64,000 bases of DNA from Methanolobus sediminis (GCF_031312595.1 NZ_CP133592.1:2108001-2172000), one strand, 5' to 3'; shown: positions 37,412 to 48,697, counted from the stretch's first letter. Notes: generated from the sequence alone by a model not told the origin. Translations and numbers: made by a program.

Positions 37412-38644
37412 TCAGCAAGTGAATTTATCAATAACTTCCTCGATACTCAGAAGTTCCTGTTCGCCGCTTGTCATATCCTTTAACATGACTTTTCCAGCTT
37501 CAACTTCCTTTTCACCTATTATGATAACGTGTTTAGCACCAATGTTGTTGGCATGTGATAATTGAGCTTTGAAGTTCCTTTTCATCAGGTCATTATATAC
37601 AGGCATATGTTTCCTGAGTTCATTAGCCGCCTTTATTGCATCAAGACGGGTAGTGTCTTTGGCAATAATCACGACTGGAACATCATCAGGTGCTTCTAGT
37701 TCACATACTTCCATAATCCTGTCAAATCCAAGACCAAACCCAGTTGATGGGACATCTCCTCCACCAAAGAGCTGAATTAGTTGATATGAACCTCCACCAC
37801 ATACCTGATTCTGAGCACCGAGTCCTTCTGCGTAAATCTCAAAAACAGTGCCAGTATAATAATCAAGTCCTCTTGCAATTCCAAAATTAATTGTGTACTC
37901 TACACCATAAGCATCCAGCATGGTAAGAAGTTCCTGGAAATCTTCAATTTCAGGTATATCGCCTATAATTTCTCTTGCTTTTGTAATGGCATCATTACCT
38001 GTAAGGGATATCAGCTCAATAAGTTTCATTCGAAGATCAGCAGGAGCATTTATTTCCTCAAGGAAATCATCAAGACCTTCATAGTCCTTCTTGTCAACAA
38101 GTCTCATTATTTTGCTTTGATGCTCTGTTTCCAGTACACTGAGAAGATTCCTAATTACGCCAAGATTGTTTACGTTCAAATCACCTTTGATACCAACTGC
38201 TCTGAGCATTTCTGTTGCCAGTGCAATAACCTCGGCATCAGCATCCATTTTCCTGCTACCTATGAGTTCCACGCCAAACTGCCAGAACTCTCTGAAGCGT
38301 CCTTTCTGCGGTCTCTCGTACCTGAAACAGTTCTCAAAGTAGAATAATTTCAAAGGCTGTTGATATGCCTGCATCTCATTGACATACATCCTCATGACAG
38401 GTGCAGTCAATTCAGGACGCAGGGTCATATCTCTATCACCTTTATCTGTGAAATTGTAGAGTTCCCCGATTATTCCCTCACCTGATTTGAGAGTAAATAG
38501 TTCGAGATTCTCAAATGTAGGGGTGATTATTTCATTGAAGCCCCAGTTCTTTACTACCTGGCGCAGTATGCCTTCTACATATCTTCTTTTCTTTGTATCC
38601 TCAGGGAGGAAATCACGTGTTCCTCGTGGTTTAGTGATCTTCAT
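37412..38644 (-). CDS. hisS: Histidyl-tRNA synthetase
   Basis: 410 residues. Class II synthetase charging tRNA-His. Visible are [14 protein letters not shown] at the start, motif 2 ([24 protein letters not shown]), the histidine motif [14 protein letters not shown] (about 257-270) and [13 protein letters not shown], then [12 protein letters not shown] (motif 3) and a C-terminal anticodon-binding domain. It is the first gene of the long minus-strand block, divergent from a lipoprotein gene. Confidence 0.96.
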   Translation of the reverse strand: MKITKPRGTRDFLPEDTKKRRYVEGILRQVVKNWGFNEIITPTFENLELFTLKSGEGIIGELYNFTDKGDRDMTLRPELTAPVMRMYVNEMQAYQQPLKLFYFENCFRYERPQKGRFREFWQFGVELIGSRKMDADAEVIALATEMLRAVGIKGDLNVNNLGVIRNLLSVLETEHQSKIMRLVDKKDYEGLDDFLEEINAPADLRMKLIELISLTGNDAITKAREIIGDIPEIEDFQELLTMLDAYGVEYTINFGIARGLDYYTGTVFEIYAEGLGAQNQVCGGGSYQLIQLFGGGDVPSTGFGLGFDRIMEVCELEAPDDVPVVIIAKDTTRLDAIKAANELRKHMPVYNDLMKRNFKAQLSHANNIGAKHVIIIGEKEVEAGKVMLKDMTSGEQELLSIEEVIDKFTC

Positions 38645-38685
38645 TTTGTGTCAACCTGATAAGTGTGAATTCTAGATTTACTATA

Positions 38686-38708
38686 TGATTAATCTGAAAG
38701 ATTAATCA
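38686..38708. promoter_or_regulatory. Inverted repeat upstream of hisS
   Basis: TGATTAATC, TGAAA, GATTAATCA is a perfect inverted repeat with 9-bp arms, about 42 bp upstream of the hisS start and in the divergent region shared with the lipoprotein gene. GATTAATC is itself a palindrome. It could be an operator for either gene; AT content makes chance occurrence possible. Confidence 0.4.
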
Positions 38709-38883
38709 GTATTTCATGTTAATATGTCTGGTAGTATAAATGTAGTATATTTTACAGTTTCGATTAGTTAAGAAATGAATGTTCTTCTCTTCTAATCAAT
38801 GTTTTATTCTCTTTTTGCAAATTATAATGTCAATATTAGGTATCTTTATTAATTATGCCACTTCAATTGTTTGTGGTGGTTGA

Positions 38884-39330
38884 ATGCTGGAACGAAAGTG
38901 TGTGGTTACACTCAAAGTATTAATTGTAATATTGATAGCTGTTTTACTGTCCGGTTGTACTGAAAATGGGACTGAGACTGAGGAACTTATAGAAACACTT
39001 GAAAGTACCGATACAGATTCATTTTCTATTGAACAGCAGTATGGTGAATCTGGAGAAACTATCATAGTTCCTGATGGGATTCAGGTGAAAGAATGGAAAA
39101 TTGCTGTTGACAGAATACTGATCACGCTTGAAAACACTGAAACGTCGGGGATCTATATTAACAAGATTTCTGCAGATGTATCTTTTGATGATGACATGTC
39201 GACTTTCAGGCATTATGAAGCTTCAATGAATGCTGAATTAGGTCCTGGCGAAATCAAAGTTATCTCAATAAGGATACACAAGTTCAGTGATTGGGAAAAA
39301 CCATCTCTAAAATCGATAGAAGTAAGCTGA
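38884..39330 (+). CDS. Putative lipoprotein, 148 aa
   Basis: Residues about 8-24 form a signal segment (LKVLIVILIAVLLSGC) ending in a lipobox LSGC, so the mature protein probably carries a lipid on Cys25 and faces outside. An acidic spacer follows (TENGTETEELIETL), then an Ig-like or FxLYD-type beta domain (EWKIAVDRILITLENTETSG, GPGEIKVISIRI). I recognise no specific family. A GTG further down could also start it. It is divergent from hisS and monocistronic. Confidence 0.7.
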   Translation: MLERKCVVTLKVLIVILIAVLLSGCTENGTETEELIETLESTDTDSFSIEQQYGESGETIIVPDGIQVKEWKIAVDRILITLENTETSGIYINKISADVSFDDDMSTFRHYEASMNAELGPGEIKVISIRIHKFSDWEKPSLKSIEVS

Positions 39331-39449
39331 TTAAACAGTTTATTTCTTTAATTGTGGTTTTGCTTTCTGCATAAATCAAAAACATTAAATATCCTTAAAT
39401 GTACTCAATTATACATTGTTGAATTCACTTTTTTACAGAGGTAGATACT

Positions 39450-40748
39450 ATGGAGCATACTAAGATATTACTTGACGAAAATGAAATGCCGAAACAGTGG
39501 TATAACATACTTGCAGACCTGCCTGTTGAACCACCACTGAACCCTGCAACCAATGAGCCAATGAATCCTGCAGATCTTGAGCCTATATTTGCAAAGGAAC
39601 TCATCAATCAGGAGATCAGCTCCAAAAAATACATTGACATTCCAGAAGAGATAAGGGAAATATACACACTCTGGAGACCATCACCTCTGCACCGGGCACA
39701 CAGGCTTGAAAAAGCTCTTGGAACACCTGCAAAGATATACTACAAGAATGAAAGTGTCAGTCCTGCAGGAAGCCACAAGCCAAACACTGCGATCGCACAG
39801 GCGTACTACAACATGAAAGAAGGCACCGAAAGGATCACAACTGAAACCGGTGCAGGCCAGTGGGGTAGTGCATTATCACTTTGCTGTAACTATTTTGACA
39901 TTGAATGTAAGGTCTACATGGTAAGCTCAAGCTTCTACCAGAAACCGTACAGAAAGTCACTTATCAATCTCTGGGGAGCAAAAGTAGTTCCATCCCCAAG
40001 TCCGGACACACAGTTTGGAAGAAAGATCCGTGAAATGTACCCTGACACAACAGGAAGTCTTGGAATAGCCATTAGTGAAGCTATCGAGGATGCAGCACTT
40101 AATGACAACACCAAATATGCTCTCGGTAGTGTCCTTAACCACACCAGTCTGCATCAGACAGTAGTCGGTCTTGAGACCCAGGCGCAGTTTGACAAGACAG
40201 AGGATTATCCTGACATAGTTATCGGATGCTGTGGTGGTGGAAGTAACCTCGCTGGTGTAAGTCTGCCATACATCAGGGACAACCTTGCAGGTCACACTAA
40301 CACAAGGTTTATTGCAGTCGAGCCATCTGCGTGTCCAACTCTCACCTGTGGAGAGTTCAAGTATGACTTCGGTGACATGGCACAGATGACACCTCTCCTT
40401 AAGATGTACACACTCGGTTCTGAATTTATACCACCTGCAATCCATGCAGGAGGTCTCAGGTATCACGGTGCATCACCAATCATCAGTAAGCTTGTAGCAG
40501 ACGGAATCATGGAAGCAACCTCATACCATCAGGTAGAGGTATTCGATGCAGCAGTTCAATTTGCACGTACTGAAGGAATTGCTCCTGCACCAGAGTCATC
40601 ACATGCTATCAAATGTGCAATTGATGAAGCACTCAAATGCAAGGAGACAGGCGAAGAGAAGACCATCCTGTTCAACCTCAGTGGTCACGGTCACTTCGAT
40701 ATGGCTTCCTATGACAAGTACTTCAGCGGCGAGCTGACTAACGAGTGA
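39450..40748 (+). CDS. TrpB2-type tryptophan synthase beta-like enzyme
   Basis: 432 residues. A PLP enzyme of the TrpB2 group, longer than TrpB1 and able to act without TrpA in studied cases, making tryptophan from indole and serine. The PLP lysine is K110 in AGSHKPNTA; the Ser-binding [12 protein letters not shown] and the phosphate-binding [10 protein letters not shown] are present. There is no trpA or other trp gene beside it, as is usual for TrpB2 genes. It is monocistronic, convergent with mscS. Confidence 0.92.
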   Translation: MEHTKILLDENEMPKQWYNILADLPVEPPLNPATNEPMNPADLEPIFAKELINQEISSKKYIDIPEEIREIYTLWRPSPLHRAHRLEKALGTPAKIYYKNESVSPAGSHKPNTAIAQAYYNMKEGTERITTETGAGQWGSALSLCCNYFDIECKVYMVSSSFYQKPYRKSLINLWGAKVVPSPSPDTQFGRKIREMYPDTTGSLGIAISEAIEDAALNDNTKYALGSVLNHTSLHQTVVGLETQAQFDKTEDYPDIVIGCCGGGSNLAGVSLPYIRDNLAGHTNTRFIAVEPSACPTLTCGEFKYDFGDMAQMTPLLKMYTLGSEFIPPAIHAGGLRYHGASPIISKLVADGIMEATSYHQVEVFDAAVQFARTEGIAPAPESSHAIKCAIDEALKCKETGEEKTILFNLSGHGHFDMASYDKYFSGELTNE

Positions 40749-40836
40749 TTTTAAATATTAAATATTAAATCTAAAAAAGGTGGCATGGTTACATGCCACA
40801 AATCCTGTTTTTATTGAAGAGCTCAATTAATTACTT

Positions 40837-41766
40837 TCATACAGATACTGATTCTTCCTCTATTGCAGAGACTTCTGCCTGCAGATCCTTCTTGTACACA
40901 ATGGTACGGTATGGGAATGGTATTTCAATTCCTTCGGCATCGAATCTCTTTTTGATTGCTTCCCTGATGTCGCATCCGGTATCATAGGCAATATCCCTGT
41001 CATCGACCCAGATAAGTAGCCTGAGAATAACCGCAAAATCTCCAAGTTCCCTCACACGAACAGTAACGACTTCATCTTTCTTCATATCAGGGTGATATTT
41101 CTTGATCTGGCTGAAAGTCATGGAGTTTGCGTGTTTTCTGGCCTCACATATCATTATCTGCCTTGCCTTATCAATATCCGCGTCATAACTCACACCGATG
41201 TCAATTGGCCAGTTGACCGTTGGATCTTCGATGGACCAGTTGATTATTGCATCTTCACTTATCACGCTGTTAGGAATAATGAGCCTTCTATTATCCCATG
41301 TTCTGACCACTGTATGCCTGAGTGTGATATCAGTGATCCGTCCGTATTCATCCTTGATTGTTACTAGGTCTCCCACTCTGAAAGGCCTGAATGCTGCCAG
41401 AGAAATACCGGAAATGATATTTGACAGTGTACTCTGTGCTGCAAGACCAAGAACAATACCTGCAAAACCTGCACTGGCAAAAAGAGTAATGGAAAGAGTC
41501 TCAAGTGAGGGTATAAGGTTAACGACAATCATTATGCCAATGAGATATATCGCAGCAACCATAGTGTGCCTTACAACCCTGTAACTTGTAAGATCGACAT
41601 TCATTTTTTTGCTTACGATGTTGAATTGCCTTATAAGTAATCTGTCAACGAATCTTGCAAGAAAAATAGTAAGTAATATAATTGTGATAACAACTAGCAG
41701 GTTAACAAGTTTCCATGTTGCCCATTCTGGTATTGATAAGATATCAGCCATATGACCCTGTAACAT
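40837..41766 (-). CDS. MscS-family mechanosensitive channel
   Basis: 309 residues. Three hydrophobic segments at the N-terminus (about 16-40, 68-86, 95-118), the last with the Gly/Ala-rich pore helix GFAGIVLGLAAQSTLSNIISG, followed by the beta domain opening FRPFRVGDLVTIKDEYGRI and the C-terminal alpha/beta domain. It acts as a pressure valve for osmotic downshock. ATG 41766 begins the frame; Met6 (41751) has AGGG just before it and is an alternative start. Confidence 0.9.
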   Translation of the reverse strand: MLQGHMADILSIPEWATWKLVNLLVVITIILLTIFLARFVDRLLIRQFNIVSKKMNVDLTSYRVVRHTMVAAIYLIGIMIVVNLIPSLETLSITLFASAGFAGIVLGLAAQSTLSNIISGISLAAFRPFRVGDLVTIKDEYGRITDITLRHTVVRTWDNRRLIIPNSVISEDAIINWSIEDPTVNWPIDIGVSYDADIDKARQIMICEARKHANSMTFSQIKKYHPDMKKDEVVTVRVRELGDFAVILRLLIWVDDRDIAYDTGCDIREAIKKRFDAEGIEIPFPYRTIVYKKDLQAEVSAIEEESVSV

Positions 41767-42035
41767 ATTAGTAATTGAATAGATATGAGCTTATTGTTAC
41801 TTCTCAAAAACTTTCAACAACATTTCTTAAGTTTAGAAATGTTTATAATGTATAGTTTCAGATTGTTATAAGGAGTGAATTAACATCCTGGTGAAGGAGT
41901 GTTGTTTGGGAAAAACAAGCATTCTTAGCGGTAGCTAGATTGTTTGTCATTATATATTTTTAAACTATTATTTGAATTTGATTGAACACTTCTTTCAGGT
42001 CCAGTTATCACTTTCAATAAATAAAAGGGGCTAAC

Positions 42036-43511
42036 ATGAAAGAGATATACGACAAAATGGCAAGAGAGGCCATGAATGCACAAAAAGCTGTTGTCAGCAC
42101 TATAAATAAGAAGAGAGGCACCGCTTTTAAGGTAGAGGATGCAAAACCTTATGTTGATGCAGTTAACAAGATGGAACCGAAGGGCGAGCAGTGTAAAGAA
42201 GTGTTTGACCTTCATGTCAACTCTGTAAATACACATTATGATGTCCTTTCCGGCTTAACAGACAGCGTGAGGCCGGAGGATGACCCATTTGTCGAACATT
42301 ATCAGACACCACCTATTCTTGATATATTGTATGAGGAGGACCCTGCATTCAGGGCATCAGTGGAAAAGTTCATTGATAAAATTGGTAGGTCGGAGGCTCT
42401 CATCGGTAAAGAGTCCATTAGAAGGTATGGTGGATTCTACGGTCCTACCTGTGTTGTAGACTTTGCTTTTGTCCCGGGAAGTACCAGCAATGTAGTCAAC
42501 AGGATACTTCAGAAAACAGATATTCCTGTGGATCACAAGCGAGCAATTCTTTCTTCCAAATCATGGGGTATGAACACATCATATGGTATTGGTGCAAAAT
42601 TCCAGATGGCCATTGAAAATGGTAAGACTCCTTCTGAAGCTATAAAAGAAGAAATCGAAATGCTTCAGATGGTCTATGATGCACCTATGGCTGCTCAGGC
42701 CAAGCTTATGGATGAGGCAGGGCATATATCATTTGACGTAAAGAAGTATATGAGCGAATACAAGAACAGGATGAAGAAAACTGTCAAAGCTGCCATGGAT
42801 GCAGATGTATTCTACGGAAATATCGTAACTGTTCCTGCATATGGTGTAGGTGATGTTGCTCATCACATCTCCCAGTCTATGTTTAACATGACAAAGGACG
42901 ATGTTGTTATGGCTGTTATTAATGCTGTAACCGATGTCATGGATGGTACCATGAACAATGCTATGGGCAAGTTCAAAGATGAGTATTCACCACTGACAAT
43001 AGCAACGGACGCTGCCGCTGCCGCCACCACAAAGATCCTCTGGATGGATGGCTTCACGACAATGATGGTACTTGATCTGCTGGTCAAGAGATACCACAAC
43101 CTTGTACTTAACAATCCAACAAGAGGAGCAGCAGCTGAACTTCACAATGTGGACTTTATCGATCTTATCGAAAAGGGTGAGCGTATCATTGACCACAAGC
43201 CAAGGGGAATGGGTGGAAAAGTCCAGGGCATACCTGTCGATCTGAGCCCGATTGAGAAGAATGAGGTTCTGAACAACCCACAGCGTTACACATATCCTGC
43301 ATGTGCTATCACAGTCAGGTTCTCAGCCCTTATGCGGCTGGCTGATTTCCCATGTCTGCTTACAAGTGAGCCTGTCACTGCTACCATGATGACGAATATC
43401 ATAGCCCTGCACAAGACGGAACCACATTCACCTGCACGTACCTGTAAGTTCTGTGCAGCTAACTACTTCGACTATAAGTGCAAGTACTGCAACTGGACGG
43501 AGGCAGTTTGA
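42036..43511 (+). CDS. DUF2193 family protein with C-terminal zinc knuckles
   Basis: 491 residues, cytosolic. It matches DUF2193, a family found mostly in methanogenic archaea and without a known reaction. The central region is helical with a striking SPLTIATDAAAAATTKILWMD segment and GIGAKFQMAIENG; the C-terminus has CKFCAANYF..CKYCNW, two CX2C pairs that should hold zinc. It looks like an enzyme rather than a structural protein. A GGGGC site precedes the ATG. It lies 50 bp before the aquaporin gene but a hairpin terminator separates them. The 270-nt upstream gap has a strong TATA-like TTTATAATG near 41839. Confidence 0.85.
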   Translation: MKEIYDKMAREAMNAQKAVVSTINKKRGTAFKVEDAKPYVDAVNKMEPKGEQCKEVFDLHVNSVNTHYDVLSGLTDSVRPEDDPFVEHYQTPPILDILYEEDPAFRASVEKFIDKIGRSEALIGKESIRRYGGFYGPTCVVDFAFVPGSTSNVVNRILQKTDIPVDHKRAILSSKSWGMNTSYGIGAKFQMAIENGKTPSEAIKEEIEMLQMVYDAPMAAQAKLMDEAGHISFDVKKYMSEYKNRMKKTVKAAMDADVFYGNIVTVPAYGVGDVAHHISQSMFNMTKDDVVMAVINAVTDVMDGTMNNAMGKFKDEYSPLTIATDAAAAATTKILWMDGFTTMMVLDLLVKRYHNLVLNNPTRGAAAELHNVDFIDLIEKGERIIDHKPRGMGGKVQGIPVDLSPIEKNEVLNNPQRYTYPACAITVRFSALMRLADFPCLLTSEPVTATMMTNIIALHKTEPHSPARTCKFCAANYFDYKCKYCNWTEAV

Positions 43512-43517
43512 TCACAG

Positions 43518-43538
43518 ATGTGCCTTTTTAAGGCACAT
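43518..43538 (+). terminator. Hairpin after the DUF2193 gene
   Basis: ATGTGCCTT, TTT, AAGGCACAT forms a 9-bp stem 6 bp after the stop, followed by TTTTGTTTT. It precedes the aquaporin ATG by 24 bp, so it may reduce read-through or shape the aquaporin leader. Confidence 0.6.
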
Positions 43539-43561
43539 TTTGTTTTCAGGCAGGTGATTAC

Positions 43562-44311
43562 ATGTCAGAACCGGGTCTATTAAAAAGATCCATCGCCGAA
43601 CTGATCGGGACATATGTGCTGGTCTTCCTGGGAACAGGGTCCGTAGTCACAACCGTCCTACTTCTTCAGGGTACAGATTCAATACCTGGCAATACTTTTA
43701 ACGTGGGTATTGATATCGCAGCATGGTTTGCCATAGGCATTGCTTTTGCCATAGCGATAATTGCAATGATATACGCCTTTGGCCATATATCAGGAACACA
43801 CATCAATCCGGCTGTAAGCATTGCATTATGGGCAACAGGACGTTTCCCTGCAAAAGATATGCTTGGTTACATCGTCGCCCAGCTAATCGGTGCAAGCCTT
43901 GCTTCTTTCACTATTGTTGCAATACTGGGAAGCAGGGCAGTTGCCACAGGTCTTGGTGCCACGGCGATGTTTGATGGTGTTAGTTACGGCCAGGCTATAC
44001 TATGTGAAGCGGTTGCAACCTTTTTCCTGATGCTGACAATTATGGGTTCTGCGGTGGATAAAAGGGCACCTGCAGGTTTTGCAGGGCTTGCAATCGGTCT
44101 TGTGGTAGCTGCGGACATTATCGTAGTTGGAAATATAACCGGCTCATCCCTGAATCCGGCACGTACTTTCGGACCGTATCTTGCAGATTTCCTTCTTGGA
44201 GGGTCGAATCTCTGGTGGCAGTTCCCAATTTACATAATCGGTCCGATCGCAGGCGCTGTGATTGCAGCTTTGCTTTATGACTACGTGGCAGATGCCAAGG
44301 AAAATAACTGA
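43562..44311 (+). CDS. aqpM: Aquaporin (AqpM-like)
   Basis: 249 residues with six membrane helices and both half-helix motifs: NPA at 82-84 (GTHINPAVS) and NPA at 198-200 with Arg201 (GSSLNPARTFGP). This is a MIP channel of the methanogen AqpM kind, passing water, glycerol or small gases. RBS AGGTGAT. It is in tandem with the DUF2193 gene and is followed by its own hairpin. Confidence 0.94.
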   Translation: MSEPGLLKRSIAELIGTYVLVFLGTGSVVTTVLLLQGTDSIPGNTFNVGIDIAAWFAIGIAFAIAIIAMIYAFGHISGTHINPAVSIALWATGRFPAKDMLGYIVAQLIGASLASFTIVAILGSRAVATGLGATAMFDGVSYGQAILCEAVATFFLMLTIMGSAVDKRAPAGFAGLAIGLVVAADIIVVGNITGSSLNPARTFGPYLADFLLGGSNLWWQFPIYIIGPIAGAVIAALLYDYVADAKENN

Positions 44312-44316
44312 AATTG

Positions 44317-44332
44317 GCAGCATTTTTGCTGC
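44317..44332 (+). terminator. Hairpin and T run after the aquaporin gene
   Basis: GCAGCA, TTTT, TGCTGC lies 6 bp past the stop and is followed by TTCTTTTTTT. A typical hairpin-plus-T terminator appearance. Confidence 0.65.
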
Positions 44333-44441
44333 TTTCTTTTTTTGAGGTCAAAAAACTGAAATTACAACTGACATCACATTCTACAATCCATGATCAGGGC
44401 AATTTTAATTAGATATAACCCTCTCTTAAAACAGAGTTATC

Positions 44442-46694
44442 ATGAAGATTGAATCCCTGGATCTGCCGGAATCTGTTATACGTTTTTACCTTGACTCCGG
44501 CATAGAAGAACTCTATCCTCCTCAGGCCGAGGCAATTGAAAAAGGGTTACTTGAAGGAAAAAACCTGCTGGCTGCGATTCCTACAGCTTCAGGAAAGACT
44601 CTTCTTGCAGAACTTGCAATGCTAAAAGCAATATCAAATGGAGGAAAGGCTCTTTATATAGTTCCTTTGCGTGCACTTGCAAGTGAGAAGTTCGACCGTT
44701 TCAGAACATTCTCATCAGTTTCAGTAAAAGGAGAAGGAAACGGAGGTCTGAGGGTTGGCATATCCACAGGTGATTTTGAATCAAGGGATGAATGGCTCGG
44801 TTCCAATGATATCATAGTTGCTACATCTGAAAAAACAGACTCTCTATTGCGTAATGAGACTTCCTGGATGCAGGAGATTACCACAATTGTAGTTGATGAG
44901 GTGCATTTGCTTGATTCGGCCAACAGGGGTCCGACACTGGAAGTAACTCTCACAAAACTCATGAAACTGAATCCAGGATGCCAGATAATCGCTCTTTCAG
45001 CAACCGTGGGCAATGCTTATGAGATAGCAGACTGGCTGAAAGGAAAACTTGTTCTCAGTGAATGGAGACCAACACGCCTCCAGGAAGGTGTCTATCTTAA
45101 TGGAAATATCAATTTCCATGGTTCACAGAAACGCATCGAGGCCAGATCACAGGATGATGCAGTTAACATTCTGCTTGACACCTTAGAAGAAGGCGGTCAG
45201 TGCCTTGTTTTTGAAAGCAGCCGCAAGAACAGTGTTTCATTTGCCAAAAGGGCAGGCACAAAGGTGGCTGAAACTCTGGACAAACCAACAAGGAAAGCAC
45301 TTGATGAACTTGTTGAGGAAATTATAGAGAATGGTGAGACCGAAGCAGCCAATGAACTGGCAAAGTGCGTCAGGAACGGAACTGCTTTCCATCATGCAGG
45401 GCTCAATTCTGCACACCGCAGAATTGTGGAGGATGGATTCAGAGCTAACAAAATAAAGGTAATTTCCAGCACTCCGACCCTTGCAGCAGGACTTAATCTT
45501 CCTGCAAGAAGGGTAATTATCAGAAGTTACAGACGTTACGATCCAAATTATGGTATGCAGCCAATCCCTGTTCTTGATTACAAACAAATGGCAGGTCGTG
45601 CAGGCAGGCCGCATCTTGATCCTTATGGTGAATCCGTCCTTATCGCAAAATCCTATAATGAAATGACAGGGCTTTTTGACAACTATATTGATGCTGATGC
45701 AGAGGATATCTGGTCCAAGCTTGGTTCAGAGAACGCACTGAGAACCCATATTCTTTCTACAATCGTCAACGGTTTTGCAACAACAAGGGATGGTCTTCTT
45801 GAATTTATAGAAGCCACGTTCTTTGCTCACCAGAATGACACATGGGGAATCATGGATGTTGTGGATGAGTGTCTTGATTTCCTGAGAATCCATGGTATGC
45901 TTGAGGGTGAAGATACTCTGTTGCCAACAGTACTTGGAAGACTTGTATCAACACTCTATATCGATCCACTTTCTGGTGCTTACATTGTCGACGGGCTGAA
46001 AAAAGCCAAAGCTGAGAACATTACAGACATGACTCTTTTGCATCTTATATGCAAAACACCGGATATGAGGCAGCTCTACATGAGGGCCAGTGATTATGAA
46101 GTAATCAATGATATTATCATGGCTCGCAGCGATGAGTTTGTGGAGATTCCTCCAAGGTCAAAGGAAGTTGATTATGAGTGGTTCATGGCTGAAGTGAAAA
46201 CTGCTCTTCTGGTAGAGGACTGGATTAACGAGAAGTCTCTTGACCAGATAACAAAGAAGTTCGGTGTTGGTGAGGGTGATGTCCATGCATTTGCCGATAT
46301 TGCAGAGTGGCTCATGCATTCAACTTCCAGACTTGCAGGACTCATTGCTCCCGAAATGGCAAAAGACATTTCCAGTCATGTTGCCCTGCTGGAAAAAAGG
46401 ATACACTATGGAGCCTCTTCCGATCTTATCGAGCTTGTGAGCATCCGTGGAATTGGTCGTGTACGTGCACGTAAGCTCTATGACAGTGGACTAAAAACAG
46501 TGCAGGCCATCAAAAGCTCAGATATTGGAACTGTTTCCGAACTTATAGGTCCAAAGACTGCCAGGAAACTGTTTGAGGAACTTGGTCTTACTTCAGGATT
46601 GAGGCCATCCGGCTCAGGAGATGGCATAAAGTCCGAAACCATGAGTTCGCTTATGGAAAGAGAGCAGAGCACTTTCAGTGATTTTGAAAAATAG
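44442..46694 (+). CDS. Hel308-type DNA helicase
   Basis: 750 residues. A Ski2-like superfamily 2 helicase that unwinds lagging-strand forks in archaea. The helicase motifs are in order: Q-like YPPQAEAI, Walker A PTASGKT (47-53), [33 protein letters not shown] and [10 protein letters not shown]. The C-terminal part has the winged helix, ratchet and a HhH-like end ([22 protein letters not shown]). No strong RBS; probable short leader. Monocistronic by spacing. Confidence 0.94.
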   Translation: MKIESLDLPESVIRFYLDSGIEELYPPQAEAIEKGLLEGKNLLAAIPTASGKTLLAELAMLKAISNGGKALYIVPLRALASEKFDRFRTFSSVSVKGEGNGGLRVGISTGDFESRDEWLGSNDIIVATSEKTDSLLRNETSWMQEITTIVVDEVHLLDSANRGPTLEVTLTKLMKLNPGCQIIALSATVGNAYEIADWLKGKLVLSEWRPTRLQEGVYLNGNINFHGSQKRIEARSQDDAVNILLDTLEEGGQCLVFESSRKNSVSFAKRAGTKVAETLDKPTRKALDELVEEIIENGETEAANELAKCVRNGTAFHHAGLNSAHRRIVEDGFRANKIKVISSTPTLAAGLNLPARRVIIRSYRRYDPNYGMQPIPVLDYKQMAGRAGRPHLDPYGESVLIAKSYNEMTGLFDNYIDADAEDIWSKLGSENALRTHILSTIVNGFATTRDGLLEFIEATFFAHQNDTWGIMDVVDECLDFLRIHGMLEGEDTLLPTVLGRLVSTLYIDPLSGAYIVDGLKKAKAENITDMTLLHLICKTPDMRQLYMRASDYEVINDIIMARSDEFVEIPPRSKEVDYEWFMAEVKTALLVEDWINEKSLDQITKKFGVGEGDVHAFADIAEWLMHSTSRLAGLIAPEMAKDISSHVALLEKRIHYGASSDLIELVSIRGIGRVRARKLYDSGLKTVQAIKSSDIGTVSELIGPKTARKLFEELGLTSGLRPSGSGDGIKSETMSSLMEREQSTFSDFEK

Positions 46695-46827
46695 GCTATT
46701 GGTCTTTATGGCTGAACGAGTGCATGTTCTAAGCGTTATATATGATGAACAGGTATAAGCATCAGAAAATAATCATTATCTTTAAACACATCATTACTAA
46801 CTATTTACAAACCTCAGGGGAAATACT

Positions 46828-48108
46828 ATGCTTTACAAGAAACTATCCGAACTTACCGATGAAGAAAAGAGCAAACTGATAGGACGTGGTGGCGGAGATC
46901 TTGCAAATGTTGAAGATACAGTTGCAGCTATCCTTGAAGATGTAAAGCATAATGGTGATGCAGCCCTGCGTGAATATACTAAGAAGTTCGATGGTGCTGA
47001 TATTGAGGCAGTCGAAGTTACAAAGGAAGAGATTGACGAGGCTGCGGCAAGCATTGATCCTGAACTGATGAAGCACCTTGAATTCGCTGCTGGCAACATC
47101 CGCAGGTTCCATGAGGCCCAGATGCCACAAAAGACATGGTTCATTGAAGTCTCACCGGGAATTGAACTTGGACAGAAATTTACTGCTCTTGAAAGTGTCG
47201 GAGCCTATGTGCCGGGAGGCAGGGCATCATATCCTTCCACAGCTTTAATGACCATAGTTCCCGCAAAAGTTGCCGGTGTTAAGAATGTTGTTATGTGTAC
47301 TCCACCGGGCAAGGACGGGAAAGTAAATCCTCTCACTCTTGCGGCAGCAAAAGTTGCCGGAGCAGATCATGTATATAAGATCGGTGGTGTGCAGGCAGTT
47401 GCCGGTATGGCATACGGTACTGAAACCGTCATGAAGGTTGATAAGATAGTTGGTCCTGGCAATGTTTTTGTCACTTCTGCAAAGATGCAGGTGAGAGATA
47501 TGGCTGAGATCGATTTCCCCGCCGGTCCAAGTGAAGTGCTTATCATAGCTGACGATTCATGCAATGCCAGGATGGCAGCTTCAGATATGATCGCCCAGGC
47601 AGAGCACGATCCTAATGCAGTATCTGTTATTGTTACAACTTCCGAGAAACTTGCTGCAGATGTCAAAGCTGAAGTACTTAAACAGGCAGAAAAGACCCTC
47701 AGGACTGAGATTGTGAATACTTCCCTTGCAAATGCCGCAATTCTTATAGTAGACTCAATGGATGAATGTATCAAGTTCTCAAATGAATTTGCACCCGAGC
47801 ACCTTGAGATCATGGTGGAAAACGATGATGAGGTCCTTGAAGGTATCGAACATGCAGGTTCCATATTCGTTGGGAACTACGCCCCGGTTCCTGTCGGTGA
47901 CTATGCATCAGGTACAAATCACGTGTTGCCTACCGCAGGATATGCCAGAATATATTCCGGACTGAACCTTGCGCACTTCATGAAGTCTGCAAGTATCCAG
48001 AGAATTAGCAAGCAGGGACTTGAAACTTTGAAAGAGCCTGTAATTGCTCTTGCTGAAAAAGAGGGTCTGCAGGCACATGCAGATTCCGTTAGAACAAGGT
48101 TCGAGTAA
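46828..48108 (+). CDS. hisD: Histidinol dehydrogenase
   Basis: 426 residues, full length. Zinc- and NAD-dependent enzyme for the last two steps of histidine biosynthesis. Signatures: [52 protein letters not shown] and APEHLEIM, with the zinc-binding residues in these segments. No other his gene is adjacent apart from hisS 8 kb away. CAGGGG precedes the ATG. Confidence 0.96.
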   Translation: MLYKKLSELTDEEKSKLIGRGGGDLANVEDTVAAILEDVKHNGDAALREYTKKFDGADIEAVEVTKEEIDEAAASIDPELMKHLEFAAGNIRRFHEAQMPQKTWFIEVSPGIELGQKFTALESVGAYVPGGRASYPSTALMTIVPAKVAGVKNVVMCTPPGKDGKVNPLTLAAAKVAGADHVYKIGGVQAVAGMAYGTETVMKVDKIVGPGNVFVTSAKMQVRDMAEIDFPAGPSEVLIIADDSCNARMAASDMIAQAEHDPNAVSVIVTTSEKLAADVKAEVLKQAEKTLRTEIVNTSLANAAILIVDSMDECIKFSNEFAPEHLEIMVENDDEVLEGIEHAGSIFVGNYAPVPVGDYASGTNHVLPTAGYARIYSGLNLAHFMKSASIQRISKQGLETLKEPVIALAEKEGLQAHADSVRTRFE

Positions 48109-48211
48109 ATTACCTTTCTATTTTTTTGATTTTTAAATCGGTAATTATTTAATAGGTGAATACATACATTATTTTAATAAGTTCTCAACGAACTGGAGGT
48201 GAGGGAGACTT

Positions 48212-48610
48212 ATGAAAATAAGAGTTGTAAGTTCGCGAGAGGAGATACCACATCTGAATCCAGGTGAGAAGGTTATCCATCTTGCATTCAGACCATCGAA
48301 CAAGGATATTTTTTCACTGGTCCAGACCTGTCCTAAAGTGGAAGTTATCCAGATCCCGAGTTCTTACAGGCGTACAGTCTCAAAGTCCATCGAGATGTTC
48401 ATGCAAATGCAGGGTATTAAGCTCATTGAAGGTGATGTCTGGGGCCACAGGAAAGACATCAACGAGTATTATAGTATCGCTCCGGCGCTGCTTGATAAGA
48501 TCAAAGAGCTTAAATCAGAAGGCATGTCTGATGAGGATATAGTAAGTAAACTTGAGCGCGAAGGTAAACTAAATAAAGAAATGTTGTTCTACATACTGAG
48601 CAAAAAATAG
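48212..48610 (+). CDS. DUF1699 family protein
   Basis: 132 residues, soluble. The opening MKIRVVSSREEIPHLNPGEKVIHLAFRPS and VIQIPSSYRRTVSKSIEMF agree with DUF1699, a family confined largely to Methanosarcinales. A C-terminal helix pair with SEGMSDEDIVSKLEREGKL resembles an HTH-like tail. Function is unknown. It is preceded by GGAGGTGAGGGAG and stands alone between hisD and the tetrapyrrole genes. Confidence 0.82.
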   Translation: MKIRVVSSREEIPHLNPGEKVIHLAFRPSNKDIFSLVQTCPKVEVIQIPSSYRRTVSKSIEMFMQMQGIKLIEGDVWGHRKDINEYYSIAPALLDKIKELKSEGMSDEDIVSKLEREGKLNKEMLFYILSKK

Positions 48611-48669
48611 ATTTTTAGGGTTGGAAAAGGTGCGGTATCTAACGGTACGGCACTCCATTTATATTTATT

Positions 48670-48697
48670 AAGATTTGATTTTTCTTATTCAAATCTT
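48670..48697 (+). terminator. Hairpin and T run after the DUF1699 gene
   Basis: AAGATTTGA and TCAAATCTT form a 9-bp stem with a 10-nt loop, immediately followed by TTTG. It lies about 60 nt past the stop. It may end DUF1699 transcription; the remaining 150 nt up to cobA hold its promoter. Confidence 0.5.
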
